A stretch of 64,000 nucleotides of DNA from Staphylococcus rostri (lineage in GTDB: Bacteria; Bacillota; Bacilli; Staphylococcales; Staphylococcaceae). The position numbers were made by a program, and so were the translations under genes. A model generated the notes under the pieces. That model was not told where the DNA came from and did no database searches. It was given only the letters and a program-made list of their open reading frames with translations. This document shows positions 55,763 to 64,000 of this stretch, one piece after another; position 1 is the first letter of the stretch; each line of letters starts with the position of its first letter. The DNA is taken from NCBI RefSeq assembly GCF_002902145.1, contig NZ_PPRF01000002.1, positions 1 to 64,000 of the forward strand, given 5' to 3'.

Positions 55763-56974
55763 GTGCGAAAAAAAGTAATTGCAGCCGTCATTGGCACATC
55801 AGCAATCACAGCAGTTGCTGCAACGAGTGATGCAGAAGCAGCAACGTATCGTGTGCAAGCTGGCGATTCATTATGGTCAATTGCCACGAAACATAATATA
55901 TCGATTGCACAGTTGAAGTCATTGAACAACTTGAGCTCGAACTTGATCTTCCCGAATCAAGTGTTAACAGTATCAGGCAGTAGCACAACAGTACACAATA
56001 CAAATAATACATCAGCAACAGGATCTACATACACAGTACGAAGCGGGGACTCATTAGCGGCGATTGCAGCACGCTATGGTACAACATATCAAAACATTAT
56101 GCGTTTGAATGGTTTGAACAATTTCTTAATTTATCCAGGTCAACAGCTGAAAGTCAGCGGTACAGCAGCTGCGAGTCAAACAACGCAAAGCACTGGACGT
56201 GTGACGACGGGGAACGCTGGTAACGGTGCGTATTATACCGTACAACCGGGTGATTCATTGGCATTGATTGCGTCAAAATACGGTACAACATACCAAAACA
56301 TTATGAACTTGAATGGATTGAACGGATTTTTAATCCACCCAGGTCAGAAGTTAAAAGTAAGCGGTACAGCTGTTTCGAATCAATCGACGCAACAAACGAC
56401 ACAACAAAGTACAAACACAGGTAACGGTGCGTATTACACAGTGCAACCAGGCGATTCATTAGCATTGATCGCGTCAAAATATGGCACATCATATCAAAAT
56501 ATCATGAACTTAAATGGCTTGAGCGGATTTTTAATCTTCCCAGGACAAAAATTAAAAGTGACTGGTACAGCGGTAGCTCAAACACAAACTCAAACGCAAT
56601 CATGGAATACGCCATCAACAAACTATACATCTCCTGTATTTAATCATGACAACCGTTATGATTGGGGACAATGTACATGGCACGTATTCAACAAGCGTAA
56701 AGCGGCAGGACGTCCAATTAGTACGTACTGGTGGAATGCGAACGTTTGGGATGATAATGCGTTACGAGACGGCTATACAGTCAACAACCGACCAGCTGTA
56801 GGTTCAATCTTACAATCAGATCTTGGCTATTATGGTCACGTTGCTTACGTTGAACGCATCAACGGAGATGGCAGCCTACTCGTATCTGAAATGAACTTTA
56901 ATGGTGGTGTAGGTGTGCAAACATACCGCACAATACCAAGTTATAGTGTTTACTCATACAAATATATTCATTAA
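55763..56974 (+). CDS. sle1: Sle1-type amidase with four LysM domains
   Basis: A 403-residue secreted N-acetylmuramoyl-L-alanine amidase acting in daughter-cell separation. A signal peptide (to about 27) is followed by four LysM peptidoglycan-binding repeats at about 28-72, 89-133, 157-201 and 224-268, joined by Ser/Thr/Gln linkers. A CHAP domain (about 290-403) has C304 (WGQCTW) and H359 (YYGHVAY). S. aureus Sle1 (Aaa) has three LysM and 334 residues, so this one has an extra repeat; repeats 3 and 4 are almost identical. Start is GTG 55763 after GGAGAGG. Confidence 0.92.
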   Translation: MRKKVIAAVIGTSAITAVAATSDAEAATYRVQAGDSLWSIATKHNISIAQLKSLNNLSSNLIFPNQVLTVSGSSTTVHNTNNTSATGSTYTVRSGDSLAAIAARYGTTYQNIMRLNGLNNFLIYPGQQLKVSGTAAASQTTQSTGRVTTGNAGNGAYYTVQPGDSLALIASKYGTTYQNIMNLNGLNGFLIHPGQKLKVSGTAVSNQSTQQTTQQSTNTGNGAYYTVQPGDSLALIASKYGTSYQNIMNLNGLSGFLIFPGQKLKVTGTAVAQTQTQTQSWNTPSTNYTSPVFNHDNRYDWGQCTWHVFNKRKAAGRPISTYWWNANVWDDNALRDGYTVNNRPAVGSILQSDLGYYGHVAYVERINGDGSLLVSEMNFNGGVGVQTYRTIPSYSVYSYKYIH

Positions 56975-56977
56975 TAC

Positions 56978-57023
56978 AAAAAGCAGTAAATCCCTCGTGT
57001 GAGAAGAGATTTACTGCTTTTTT
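56978..57023. terminator. Bidirectional terminator, sle1
   Basis: AAAAGCAGTAAATC pairs with GATTTACTGCTTTT around a 16-base loop. Confidence 0.92.
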
Positions 57024-57030
57024 ACATACG

Positions 57031-57303
57031 TTATTGATTTTGAATGGCTTTAAACTTTGATGCTTGCGAACGTAGTTGACGGCCAAGTGAGAATAATGAC
57101 CATACTTTTACAAACTTACTTTTCGCACCTAATGATAGGTAGAAATCTAACACCATGTCTGCTGCGCCAAGACCTAATGAAAGATAGCTTAGCTTTTTGT
57201 TTTTTGAACGGTATACGTAATGATTGTAACCGTCAATTGCAATTGTTGTACCAGATAATAATGTAGATAATACACTTAATCCTTTATTTGACTTTTTAGC
57301 CAT
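57031..57303 (-). CDS. Small conserved membrane-associated protein
   Basis: From ATG 57303 (ribosome site AAGGAG) it has 90 residues, with a weakly hydrophobic helix at about 11-24 and another at about 40-58 (YLSLGLGAADMVLDFYLSLG) and a basic C-terminus. The frame opens at 57378 but the extra N-terminus lacks a ribosome site. Function unknown. No antisense function to sle1 is suggested since the genes are convergent with a terminator. Confidence 0.6.
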   Translation of the reverse strand: MAKKSNKGLSVLSTLLSGTTIAIDGYNHYVYRSKNKKLSYLSLGLGAADMVLDFYLSLGAKSKFVKVWSLFSLGRQLRSQASKFKAIQNQ

Positions 57304-57598
57304 AATGAAGTCACTCCTTATACGTGCTATATTGTTGGTACAGTATAATATATATCCTTTTTTTGATGTTGTACACATAGATACGTAAAAAAATGATGCG
57401 CTGATGACGATTTATAACGAAAAATGTTAAAGATTATGTAAGAAAAGGGCTAAAAGATGTATTACCGTCGGGAGTTTGTTACTATTGAAATATAGCAGGG
57501 TACCGTCATGTGTCGTTATTGCAAAAGCCAAGTGAATATGTGCTGAATCAGGCACTTAAAATAACAACGTATCCAATACAATACGAGGAGTGAATGCA

Positions 57599-58123
57599 AT
57601 GAACAAATATGTGAAAGCTTTAGTAGCAACAGGTGTTTCAGCGGGATTACTGCTCGGTGGTGTGTCTGTCGCAGATGCAGCGCCACAGAAAGCACATACG
57701 GAGAAAGCACCGCAAAAAGCGCATTATAGTTATAAAGGTGTGTTCAACCATAAAGACAATGATGCATTGAAAGATAAATATTTCTATCAAGCATTAGCAG
57801 CAGATAATTTTAAATATGAAGGCTTACAAGTTGGAAAATCAACAAAAGCAGATGCTGACAAAGTGCTTGGCAAAGATTTAAAAGTTGTCGGTGATGAGAA
57901 CGGAATTACCCTTTATGAAAAGAACGATGTCGTTTTCGGCTTTGATAAGGATGGCAAGCTTGTTGATTTAGTCTTGTTCGTCGACAAAGTGAAAGATAAC
58001 GAAAAAGACATTAAAGCACATGTAAACAAAGAAGCCTTTTACGATACAGAAACAACGCAAGTATCTTTCTTCCCAGGCGATGTCATTGTGATTAATTATA
58101 AAGATCGTACAACTGAACAATAA
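57599..58123 (+). CDS. IsaB-like secreted antigen
   Basis: From ATG 57599 (GAGGAG, 8 bases) it has 174 residues. A signal peptide ends at VADA (about 28). The mature part, with SYKGVFNHK, DKYFYQALAADNFKYEGLQV and a GITLYEKNDVVFGFDKDGKL strand region, parallels S. aureus immunodominant antigen B ([39 protein letters not shown]). IsaB is a 175-residue surface/secreted protein that binds nucleic acids. Similarity is moderate, so IsaB-like is the safe name. Confidence 0.7.
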   Translation: MNKYVKALVATGVSAGLLLGGVSVADAAPQKAHTEKAPQKAHYSYKGVFNHKDNDALKDKYFYQALAADNFKYEGLQVGKSTKADADKVLGKDLKVVGDENGITLYEKNDVVFGFDKDGKLVDLVLFVDKVKDNEKDIKAHVNKEAFYDTETTQVSFFPGDVIVINYKDRTTEQ

Positions 58124-58134
58124 TTAACACGAAG

Positions 58135-58168
58135 AAGCACCCTAACACGTCATTGTGTCGGGTGCTTT
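58135..58168. terminator. Bidirectional terminator
   Basis: AAGCACCC pairs with GGGTGCTT (with an inner ACA/TGT stem) between two convergent genes. Confidence 0.85.
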
Positions 58169-58175
58169 TCTTTAT

Positions 58176-60227
58176 TTAAAACTTAATAAGTCCTTTAAGT
58201 CTTTCTGGGTCTTGATACGATGTGAAGATAATCGTTTTATCGCGCCCCTTCATATAGCCGCTCTTATAGTCGCCACCAATGATAAAGGTATTACCAAAAC
58301 GGAATAGATCGTGATGATAGTCCGTGAATATTTTATACAAATCACGAACAGAATAACTTTGGCGTTCTTTTCTCATAAAACGGCCTGTAAGATTAATCGT
58401 TACACAAGGATCTAGGTCATATTTTTCAATAACTGAACGTGTATATTGCTTACGATTCGCAAAGTTTTTAAACAGGCGATCTGACAATTCATATAACACA
58501 GATGGATGCGGGTTATTAGTAACCTGCGCTAATAATTCATAAGTTGTCATCGGTCTACCTGTATAAAATGTTTTATTATTTGTTCCCCATTCTTTTAATG
58601 GACGTGACGTATCTGCTACTTTTTCATCCATGGCATACATATAGAAAATAAGTGGTCCTAAGCCATCGACAGTCATAGAAAGGCGAGGGTTTACGGCTCT
58701 GTCAATTTCTAACGTCTCATTGTCGACGATTAAATAACTTTGACCGATACGACGCATTTCATCGAACAAATCATCATGTTTATATTGCATATGGTTTGCT
58801 GATAAGACGTGTGGTAGTTTACGTGCAACTTCTGGGAATTCAGTGCCACCACTTGAAGATTTCATCAATGTCACGGAATCTTCATTACATAAGAATCTCA
58901 AGTCGTTGAACATCATTTCTTTGCTGGCGTACCAAGAAATATGTTTGTTTTTCACATTGTTCACGACTGGGCGTAAGTCATTGTCTAGACACAGAATATA
59001 GTCTGCGTTTGATTCGGATAACACTGGCACGAGCTCTTGGTGCACGTCACGCGCTTTGTCACCTAAGTCGCTAATTTGACCGAGCGCAATGATTTTATTT
59101 CCTTTAAAGAAACGCGTCTGTGTATCGAATGCTTTAATCGCATTGATCATTGCTGGTAAAGAAGCGTTATGCGTATCGTCAATTAGCGTTAATTGATGAT
59201 GTGGCGTTTGGATTGGCTTCATATTCAATATTTTCGTGAACGGTTGGAAATCTTTTAAATGATCTGCGTTAATCGTCACATTGAGCTTTTTCAATGCCAG
59301 TAGTGCCGCAAGTGTGTTTGAAATCATACCTGAGCTAATCGTATTGAGCTGATACGTTTGAAGTGTGTTGTGCTCTTGGATTCCGAAACGCACGGCCCCT
59401 TTTTGATACTGAATAAATTCCGGTGTTAAGTCGGCATCTGAAGAAGTGGCGATTGAGTATGTAAGAACATTTTGCGTATGTTTTGCCGCTTGTTCTTTAA
59501 GAATATCTACAAATAGCGTATCGCCATTAATAATCGCAACACCGTCTTCGGAAAGGCCGTTGAAAATACGTGATTTGATTTTAGCAATTTCTTCAATACT
59601 TTTAAATGAAGAGAAGTGTGCCGCGCCAATACCTGTCACAATTGCGACATCAGGGCGTAAGTTGACAGAAGTATCTTCAATATAATTGACCGCATTCAAT
59701 GATGTTTCGACTACCGCAAAGTCTGGATTCTTTATGAGTTTTAGCATAATGCCATAAATTGAACCACGAACATTGTTGTTTCCACGGTTTTCTAGCACAT
59801 CGTAATCTTGTAATAACGATGTCGTAATCATTCGTGTCGAACTTTTTCCCATTGAACCTGTAATCGCAATGAGTGGGTTTGTGTATTGATTACGAATATG
59901 AATCGCTAATTTTTTAATCGATGCAACAGAGTCTTCAATGATAATCTGTGGAATTGGATATTTGAGACCTTCTACTTCCTTTTCGGTAATAATAAGACCG
60001 ATGTCTTCTTGGTCACGTTTAATCATGTCGTTGCCGTCAGCCGCACCTTTACCACGTCCTAAAAAGCGTGCCCAAGTTTCTTTGTTAGGTGAAAAATAAG
60101 CAGTTTGTTTTGAATTGACGTAGTGGAAAATGGTTTCAAAGTCATTGATCATGTTGTTTTCGTTGTGCTCATCTACATTAACGGTTCTGCCGTTAAGAAT
60201 CGTATTGATTTGTTTGATTGATAACAT
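58176..60227 (-). CDS. MurF-like ligase with degenerate C-terminal domain
   Basis: A 683-residue cytosolic Mur-ligase-family protein. Residues 1-110 form a MurF-like N-domain. The ATP-binding domain has the P-loop ITGSMGKSST (about 122-131), NNNVRGS and VVETSLNA; the third domain carries LIDDTHNASLPAM. All match MurF (UDP-MurNAc-tripeptide:D-Ala-D-Ala ligase) motifs. The last 190 residues are extra and read like a serine-hydrolase/DD-carboxypeptidase fold: PMTTYELLAQVTNNPHPSVL and a KSG box (GGDYKSGYMKG), but no SxxK. MurF is about 450 residues, so this is a fusion of a second, non-canonical Mur ligase with a likely inactive domain. Its substrate is unknown. Confidence 0.72.
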   Translation of the reverse strand: MLSIKQINTILNGRTVNVDEHNENNMINDFETIFHYVNSKQTAYFSPNKETWARFLGRGKGAADGNDMIKRDQEDIGLIITEKEVEGLKYPIPQIIIEDSVASIKKLAIHIRNQYTNPLIAITGSMGKSSTRMITTSLLQDYDVLENRGNNNVRGSIYGIMLKLIKNPDFAVVETSLNAVNYIEDTSVNLRPDVAIVTGIGAAHFSSFKSIEEIAKIKSRIFNGLSEDGVAIINGDTLFVDILKEQAAKHTQNVLTYSIATSSDADLTPEFIQYQKGAVRFGIQEHNTLQTYQLNTISSGMISNTLAALLALKKLNVTINADHLKDFQPFTKILNMKPIQTPHHQLTLIDDTHNASLPAMINAIKAFDTQTRFFKGNKIIALGQISDLGDKARDVHQELVPVLSESNADYILCLDNDLRPVVNNVKNKHISWYASKEMMFNDLRFLCNEDSVTLMKSSSGGTEFPEVARKLPHVLSANHMQYKHDDLFDEMRRIGQSYLIVDNETLEIDRAVNPRLSMTVDGLGPLIFYMYAMDEKVADTSRPLKEWGTNNKTFYTGRPMTTYELLAQVTNNPHPSVLYELSDRLFKNFANRKQYTRSVIEKYDLDPCVTINLTGRFMRKERQSYSVRDLYKIFTDYHHDLFRFGNTFIIGGDYKSGYMKGRDKTIIFTSYQDPERLKGLIKF

Positions 60228-60440
60228 AATTTTTGTTACTCCTATTAATATAAATCATTCACTTATGAATTATATCACAATTAATTCATTGTAAATATCC
60301 TAATACTACTTTTCTAAAAAATTATCCTACCAGAACTTAGGTTTTCTCGATAATGTTGAGAAAGATAGGTTGTGAGTGCAAATTAAATATAATGTCAAGT
60401 TTTTAAAGTGTTTTAGAGGTGGGATTGAAGGTTGTTGGGT

Positions 60441-60485
60441 ACATAAAAATACGTGTCAACCATATATAGCGACACGTATTATGTT
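60441..60485 (-). terminator. Terminator of the YibE/F operon
   Basis: ACATAAAAATACGTGTC pairs with GACACGTATTATGT (with a bulge); on the minus strand it ends in a T-run after the stop at 60503. Bases 60228-60440 hold no gene that I can see. Confidence 0.7.
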
Positions 60486-60502
60486 ATTTTAAGATAATAT
60501 AT

Positions 60503-61312
60503 TTATTGCTCGGGATTTTGTGCAGATGTAGTAGGTGTGTCGTTATTGATGAACGGTAATTGCGTTGGATGTTTGAGTAACCAAGCTGTGACAAAAGCAG
60601 TCATCGGAATACATAAAGCAATCGCAATACCACCTAAAGCAATCGTAACCACTTCCTGCGTAAAGAGTTTGGCGTTGATTAGGTGCCCGAAACTGTAATC
60701 AAGGTTGAAAAACCAGAAAAGTAAGGTTAAAGACCCTCCTAAAAATGCCAGATAAATCGTATTAGCAGAAGTTGCCAAGATTTCTCTCCCGACACGCATA
60801 CCTGATACAAAAAGTTGGCGCTGTGTCAGAGTAGGATTCGTTACATGTAACTCATAAACAGGCGAGCTTATTGTAATGGCTAAGTCAATCACAGCAGCAA
60901 TCACAGCTAAAATTACGGTAAAAATCATAAACTGTGTCATGTCGATGCCGATATTTAATGAAAATACATAGGTTTCGTCTTGTTCTTCAGGTGTAAAGCC
61001 TTGTAAGTGACCAAAGTGCACAGAACAGTAAATCGCGCCAAGCATAAGTAATGTCGTTGCAAGGCTGGCAATAAATGCTGCAATCGTTTTGATGTTAAAA
61101 CTGTTAAGTAAGAACAGGTTCACTGCCGCGATTAGTAAGCTAAAGATCAAGCTCATCACGTAAATAGATGCACCAAAAACAATAAAGAGTACGGTTATAA
61201 ATAAAATGATGAAATTCAGAAATAACGTCAGAAAGGAGACGACGCCAGTTTTGCCGCCTAACAACCACATCAATACAAATAAAATGAGTGTCAGTATTAA
61301 AAGTGCGTTCAT
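60503..61312 (-). CDS. YibE/F-family membrane protein, second gene
   Basis: From ATG 61312 (ribosome site AAAGGAGG) it has 269 residues and about seven hydrophobic helices; the frame opens further up at 61426 inside the previous gene. It has the YibE/F signature ILAVIAAVIDLAITISSPVYE and a GREILATSANTIYLAFLGGS segment. It overlaps the upstream gene by four bases (ATGA), so the two are translationally coupled and probably form one complex. Function unproven; YibE/F homologues are often next to peptide export or stress genes. Confidence 0.78.
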   Translation of the reverse strand: MNALLILTLILFVLMWLLGGKTGVVSFLTLFLNFIILFITVLFIVFGASIYVMSLIFSLLIAAVNLFLLNSFNIKTIAAFIASLATTLLMLGAIYCSVHFGHLQGFTPEEQDETYVFSLNIGIDMTQFMIFTVILAVIAAVIDLAITISSPVYELHVTNPTLTQRQLFVSGMRVGREILATSANTIYLAFLGGSLTLLFWFFNLDYSFGHLINAKLFTQEVVTIALGGIAIALCIPMTAFVTAWLLKHPTQLPFINNDTPTTSAQNPEQ

Positions 61313-62421
61313 TGTGCACGTCCTCCTTTCCATTGATACCAAATGCGCATTAAGAGAATGGTGAGTGGCACGGTTAAGACAATGCCGATACCACCTGTAA
61401 TGGCGCGACATATTTCGAGCGACCAATTCATCGAAATACTGTATGTGAGTGTGTTGCCATTTTTTAAAAACAGCAACAGCATAGGTAGACCACCAGCTAA
61501 ATAAGAAAATAGTAAAATGTTGGTCATTGTGCCCATAATATCCTTGCCGATGTTTTGACCGGCTTTAATCCATCGTTGCATACGAATCGTTGGTGTACGT
61601 TGTAAGATTTCATACATACCACTTGATATTGTAATCGCGACGTCCATCACAGCGCCAAGTGTACCAACAAGTACAGATGTTAAGAAAATCATTTTCGGCT
61701 GTACGGTTAAGAAACTCATCGTTTCGTACTTAATGCCTTGGCTGTTGGCTAAGGTAATAACGAGCCAAGCGATACCAACGCAAATAAATGTACCGAGTAG
61801 CGTTGCAATAACAGTAACGATTGTTCGAGATTGCCAGCCAATGACGAGTGTTAATGTCAGTATAGTTGCAAGTACTACCGCAACACTCATCAGTAAGAAT
61901 AGATTCAAGTTAGGGTGCTGATTGTATAACCATACCGCCACTAAAATGGCAACAGTGTTCATAAGCAGTGACACAATCGATTGTAAGCCGATGCGCTCAC
62001 CGATAATAAGTAGCGACAGTAGGAATACGCTCAGAACGGTTACTACCAGTGTATCGCGCTTTTTCTCTACAATATATGTGTCCCCATTAGACGGATTGAC
62101 ATGCAACAATAAACGATCACCTTTGTGGTACGGTTGAGCCTCGGTATGAGAACCATTATATTGATGTTCTACTTGGACCGTCTTGCCTTGTTGAGATGTG
62201 TTTAAGAGTTTGATAGATAGCTTGTCCGTATAGTGAATGTCTTTGTTATGTTGTTCGTCTATCGTGTGTTTGCTGTGATGTGCGACGACTTGCGTAACTT
62301 CGCCAATAGGTGTGTGATAGAACATAGCGTTGTAACGTGTGAATACAATCATCGCAATGGCAAAAACAGTACAAAGTGTAATGGCGATACGCCACGGTTT
62401 ATGTAATAATCGCTGAATCAA
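61309..62421 (-). CDS. YibE/F-family membrane protein, first gene
   Basis: A 370-residue protein with one N-terminal membrane helix (about 12-30), an extracellular or soluble beta-rich stretch (about 35-125: GEVTQVVAHH, YTDKLSIKLLN, GDRLLLHVNP) and about seven helices. The YibE/F signature is GTLGAVMDVAITISSGMYEI, matching the partner's DLAITISSPVYE. The N-terminal domain may sit outside the membrane. First gene of a two-gene operon. Confidence 0.8.
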   Translation of the reverse strand: MIQRLLHKPWRIAITLCTVFAIAMIVFTRYNAMFYHTPIGEVTQVVAHHSKHTIDEQHNKDIHYTDKLSIKLLNTSQQGKTVQVEHQYNGSHTEAQPYHKGDRLLLHVNPSNGDTYIVEKKRDTLVVTVLSVFLLSLLIIGERIGLQSIVSLLMNTVAILVAVWLYNQHPNLNLFLLMSVAVVLATILTLTLVIGWQSRTIVTVIATLLGTFICVGIAWLVITLANSQGIKYETMSFLTVQPKMIFLTSVLVGTLGAVMDVAITISSGMYEILQRTPTIRMQRWIKAGQNIGKDIMGTMTNILLFSYLAGGLPMLLLFLKNGNTLTYSISMNWSLEICRAITGGIGIVLTVPLTILLMRIWYQWKGGRAQ

Positions 62422-62486
62422 ATGACTTCGCTCCTTTGATGATGACCAATGAATAAAATAAGCGTATCTTAGTGAGCGATGAATAT

Positions 62487-62630
62487 CAAATGGAAGGGAG
62501 CACTACAGAAATCTCATGTGTTAACAAAGATTTCGTAGTAGTGCCCCGGCAAGGCTGACTAGGCACGAAAAAGCTTGTAAAAGCGTATTTTCATGACAGT
62601 AAGTTACTGCCATTTACAAATACGCAAACT
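62487..62630. other. Two adjacent structured inverted repeats
   Basis: First: GCACTAC.GAAATCT pairs with AGATTTC.GTAGTGC (about 62498-62543). Second: GCGTATTT..CAGTAA pairs with TTACTG..AAATACGC (about 62583-62627), an 8-bp outer and 6-bp inner stem. A CCCCGGCAAGGCTGACTAGG segment links them. The region 62422-62701 contains no ORF. It resembles dispersed intergenic hairpins of staphylococci, but I see only one copy in this window. Confidence 0.5.
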
Positions 62631-62701
62631 TAAATGGAATGTCTCTATTAACGTTCCAGCGCCTGTTTTTAATCGTTTATGAAATTTTTTTGAAAATATT
62701 G

Positions 62702-62730
62702 TTGACATTAATCCCAAGCTATAATATTAT
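62702..62730 (+). promoter_or_regulatory. tRNA-Ser promoter
   Basis: TTGACA (62702-62707), 17 bases, TATTAT (62725-62730), 21 bases upstream of the mature tRNA. Confidence 0.85.
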
Positions 62731-62751
62731 AGTTATTGTGTTCGACGACAT

Positions 62752-62844
62752 GGAGGAATACCCAAGTCCGGCTGAAGGGATCGGTCTTGAAAACCGACAG
62801 GGGCTTAACGGCTCGCGGGGGTTCGAATCCCTCTTCCTCCGCCA
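62752..62844 (+). tRNA. tRNA-Ser(UGA)
   Basis: A 93-base class II tRNA: acceptor GGAGGAA/TTCCTCC, D-arm, anticodon loop CTTGAAA with anticodon TGA, a long variable arm (CAGGGGCTTAACGGCTCGCGG) and T-arm GGGGGTTCGAATCCCT. Discriminator G then encoded CCA (62842-62844). Serine isoacceptor reading UCN codons. Confidence 0.97.
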
Positions 62845-62897
62845 TTATAAGTAAAATCCAAGACTAATAGATAAAAAGAACTGGATGATTCCAGAAC

Positions 62898-62945
62898 GCA
62901 AAAAAGAAGTTTCTCATGAAAGCATGAGAAGCTTCTTTTTTGCGT
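62898..62945 (+). terminator. tRNA-Ser terminator
   Basis: A long stem: GCAAAAAAGAAG..TCTCATG pairs with CATGAGA.CTTCTTTTTTGC, with only AAAG in the loop. The remaining 62946-63363 is AT-rich with an AAGTTG/CAACTT hairpin at 63300-63332 just before the next gene, and no other gene. Confidence 0.92.
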
Positions 62946-63363
62946 TTATAATGATTTTTGGACGCTTTTCCTAGGCTTTTAGATATATGGTAATAGTTTT
63001 GAGTGCGTACAACAAATACATTTCCAACTTTTTGATGATTGAAATATTCTTTGAAAATAATAATAAATAAACGCATTTTTTCTTTCGTGCAAAAGCTCTA
63101 AACTTTAATTCATATTTTATATAGTCTGTTATCAAGTAATATAAGTTACTAAATATATGATTCAGTCAGAACAAGTATTGAACGTTATATGCTTGTTTTA
63201 TTTATGTGTTTTTATATCGTGTACGGCTCTCTTTGCGACTTTAATAATTTTATAAAGTAATAGTTTTTTATTACTTCTTTTGGCATTATCAAAAACGATA
63301 AGTTGTTGGACAATACCTTTGTTTGGCAACTTAGTTTACGAGTAAAGTGGGAGGAATGTAATA

Positions 63364-64000
63364 ATGACACAAAAGAAGAAACCTGGTAGTCATAGACTTG
63401 ATTTCTTGCCTAACAGGTTGAATAAGTATTCGATTAGAAAATTCACAGTAGGAACAGCATCTATTTTAGTGGGGGCAACTTTATTATTCGGCTTAGGTGA
63501 TGAAGCTAAAGCAGATGAAGTTGCGAATGGTGCGAATCCAACGGCACAAGATGTAGGGGATGCACAAGCGGATGAACCTGTAGCAGAACCAGCAGTAGAA
63601 AATGAAACAACAACGGAAGAAGCAACAAATACACCTGTAACAACATATAAAGAAACAGAGACGGCTGTTGAAACAGAAACACCAAACAAAGAAGAAGTAG
63701 CACCAACTGAAGCGACTGAGACAGAGACACCAGTTGCAGAGAAAGAAGTAACAGAAAAAGAGAGCGTTGAACCAACAACAGAAGTGGCTGAGCCAGCAAA
63801 ACAAGAAGCAACATCGAAAGAGGCGGTTGAACCGACAACAGAAGCGGTTGTAAAACCAGTAGCGACACCAAAAGCAACAGTACGAACTGCAAATGGTGAA
63901 GCAATTCCACATGGTACATCTTTCCGTGCAGCAGGCGATAATACAGCATCAGGACGTTTAGTAAACAGCGCCGTTGTAATGGATGGCTTTAAAATTGAAA
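63364..64000 (+). CDS. YSIRK surface protein, cut by window end
   Basis: A gene starting at ATG 63364 (GGGAGGAA, 7 bases) runs off the window with no stop (212 codons seen). The N-terminus has a YSIRK-G/S signal ([20 protein letters not shown]) for septal secretion, with cleavage near AKA-DE (about 52). The next 120 residues are low-complexity E/T/A/V/P. A folded part begins after about 180 ([20 protein letters not shown]). This N-terminus resembles Sdr- and Bap-type wall-anchored adhesins. Which adhesin it is, and the LPXTG tail, lie beyond the window. Confidence 0.85.
   Translation, partial: MTQKKKPGSHRLDFLPNRLNKYSIRKFTVGTASILVGATLLFGLGDEAKADEVANGANPTAQDVGDAQADEPVAEPAVENETTTEEATNTPVTTYKETETAVETETPNKEEVAPTEATETETPVAEKEVTEKESVEPTTEVAEPAKQEATSKEAVEPTTEAVVKPVATPKATVRTANGEAIPHGTSFRAAGDNTASGRLVNSAVVMDGFKIE

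Noticed and set aside
63540-63850. Apparent tandem DNA repeats
   Set aside because: The repeated look comes from low-complexity codons (gaa, aca, gcg) of the E/T/P-rich protein part; no exact unit is repeated in tandem.
63390-63949. Three long minus-strand open frames opposite the surface protein gene
   Set aside because: They are Leu/Cys/Phe-rich mirror frames of the low-complexity E/T/A/V coding stretch, with no ribosome sites; the plus-strand YSIRK gene explains them.

Overview
The window is chromosomal DNA of a Staphylococcus, most likely a non-aureus species of the intermedius/hyicus type. The evidence is consistent: roughly 38-40% GC outside the AT-rich accessory patches, and gene products that read as diverged orthologues of S. 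aureus NorB, AhpC/AhpF, NfrA, TcyP, Xpt-PbuX-GuaB-GuaA, MccA-MccB, Sle1 and IsaB. There are also YSIRK-type surface protein signals and staphylococcal control sites (SigB promoter, candidate PerR, CymR, CodY, WalR and CcpN boxes). I cannot fix the species from sequence reading alone. The first 23 bases are the tail of an Illumina Nextera adapter, so the left edge is a contig end and not natural DNA.

Layout. 1-10.3 kb: the tail of a SpoIIM-like membrane protein, a broken IS21-like fragment, an M20 amidohydrolase next to the multidrug exporter norB, a large AraC-type regulator, and an ascorbate-type PTS operon led by its own PRD regulator. 10.3-17 kb: the methionine importer metNIQ, divergent from a solitary bioB across a short region dense in candidate operators; an orphan MetQ-like lipoprotein; and a secreted DUF1002 protein. 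17-31.5 kb: a conserved staphylococcal core block (ahpCF, an FAH-family hydratase-like gene, nfrA, tcyP, thiO under a TPP riboswitch, a RocS/pSK1-Par-like DNA-binding coiled-coil protein, a GNAT-like protein, a SigB-dependent YflT-like stress protein, and xpt-pbuX-guaB-guaA under a guanine riboswitch).

Just past guaA, where S. aureus carries the vSa-alpha island, lies a small AT-rich accessory stretch (31.6-35.9 kb). It holds gene remnants, a 32-residue membrane peptide, and an AlbA_2/HATPase regulator preceded by two clusters of an 11-bp direct repeat. It ends with a V8-family serine protease that carries a surface-anchor tail with an unusual LSQTG motif. 36-42.3 kb returns to housekeeping genes (adenosine deaminase, a lipase-like hydrolase, panE and panBC without panD). 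42.3-45.5 kb is a second AT-rich patch: a secreted small protein with a divergent three-helix membrane protein (possible bacteriocin and immunity pair), a MocR/NorG-like regulator, and a fatty acid desaturase with a homopolymer frameshift.

45.5-64 kb: a LysE exporter; ppdK with its DUF299 regulator behind CcpN-like operators; an SNF-family transporter; an esterase; mccAB for reverse transsulfuration; the Sle1 amidase with four LysM repeats and a WalR site; an IsaB-like antigen; a MurF-like protein fused to a degenerate carboxypeptidase-like domain; a YibE/F pair; tRNA-Ser(UGA); and the start of a YSIRK surface protein cut by the window end.

Sulfur metabolism is a clear theme. Methionine import, cystine import and homocysteine-to-cysteine conversion all lie here, and two of the three loci carry CymR-like boxes. 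No CRISPR array, prophage or complete insertion sequence is present.
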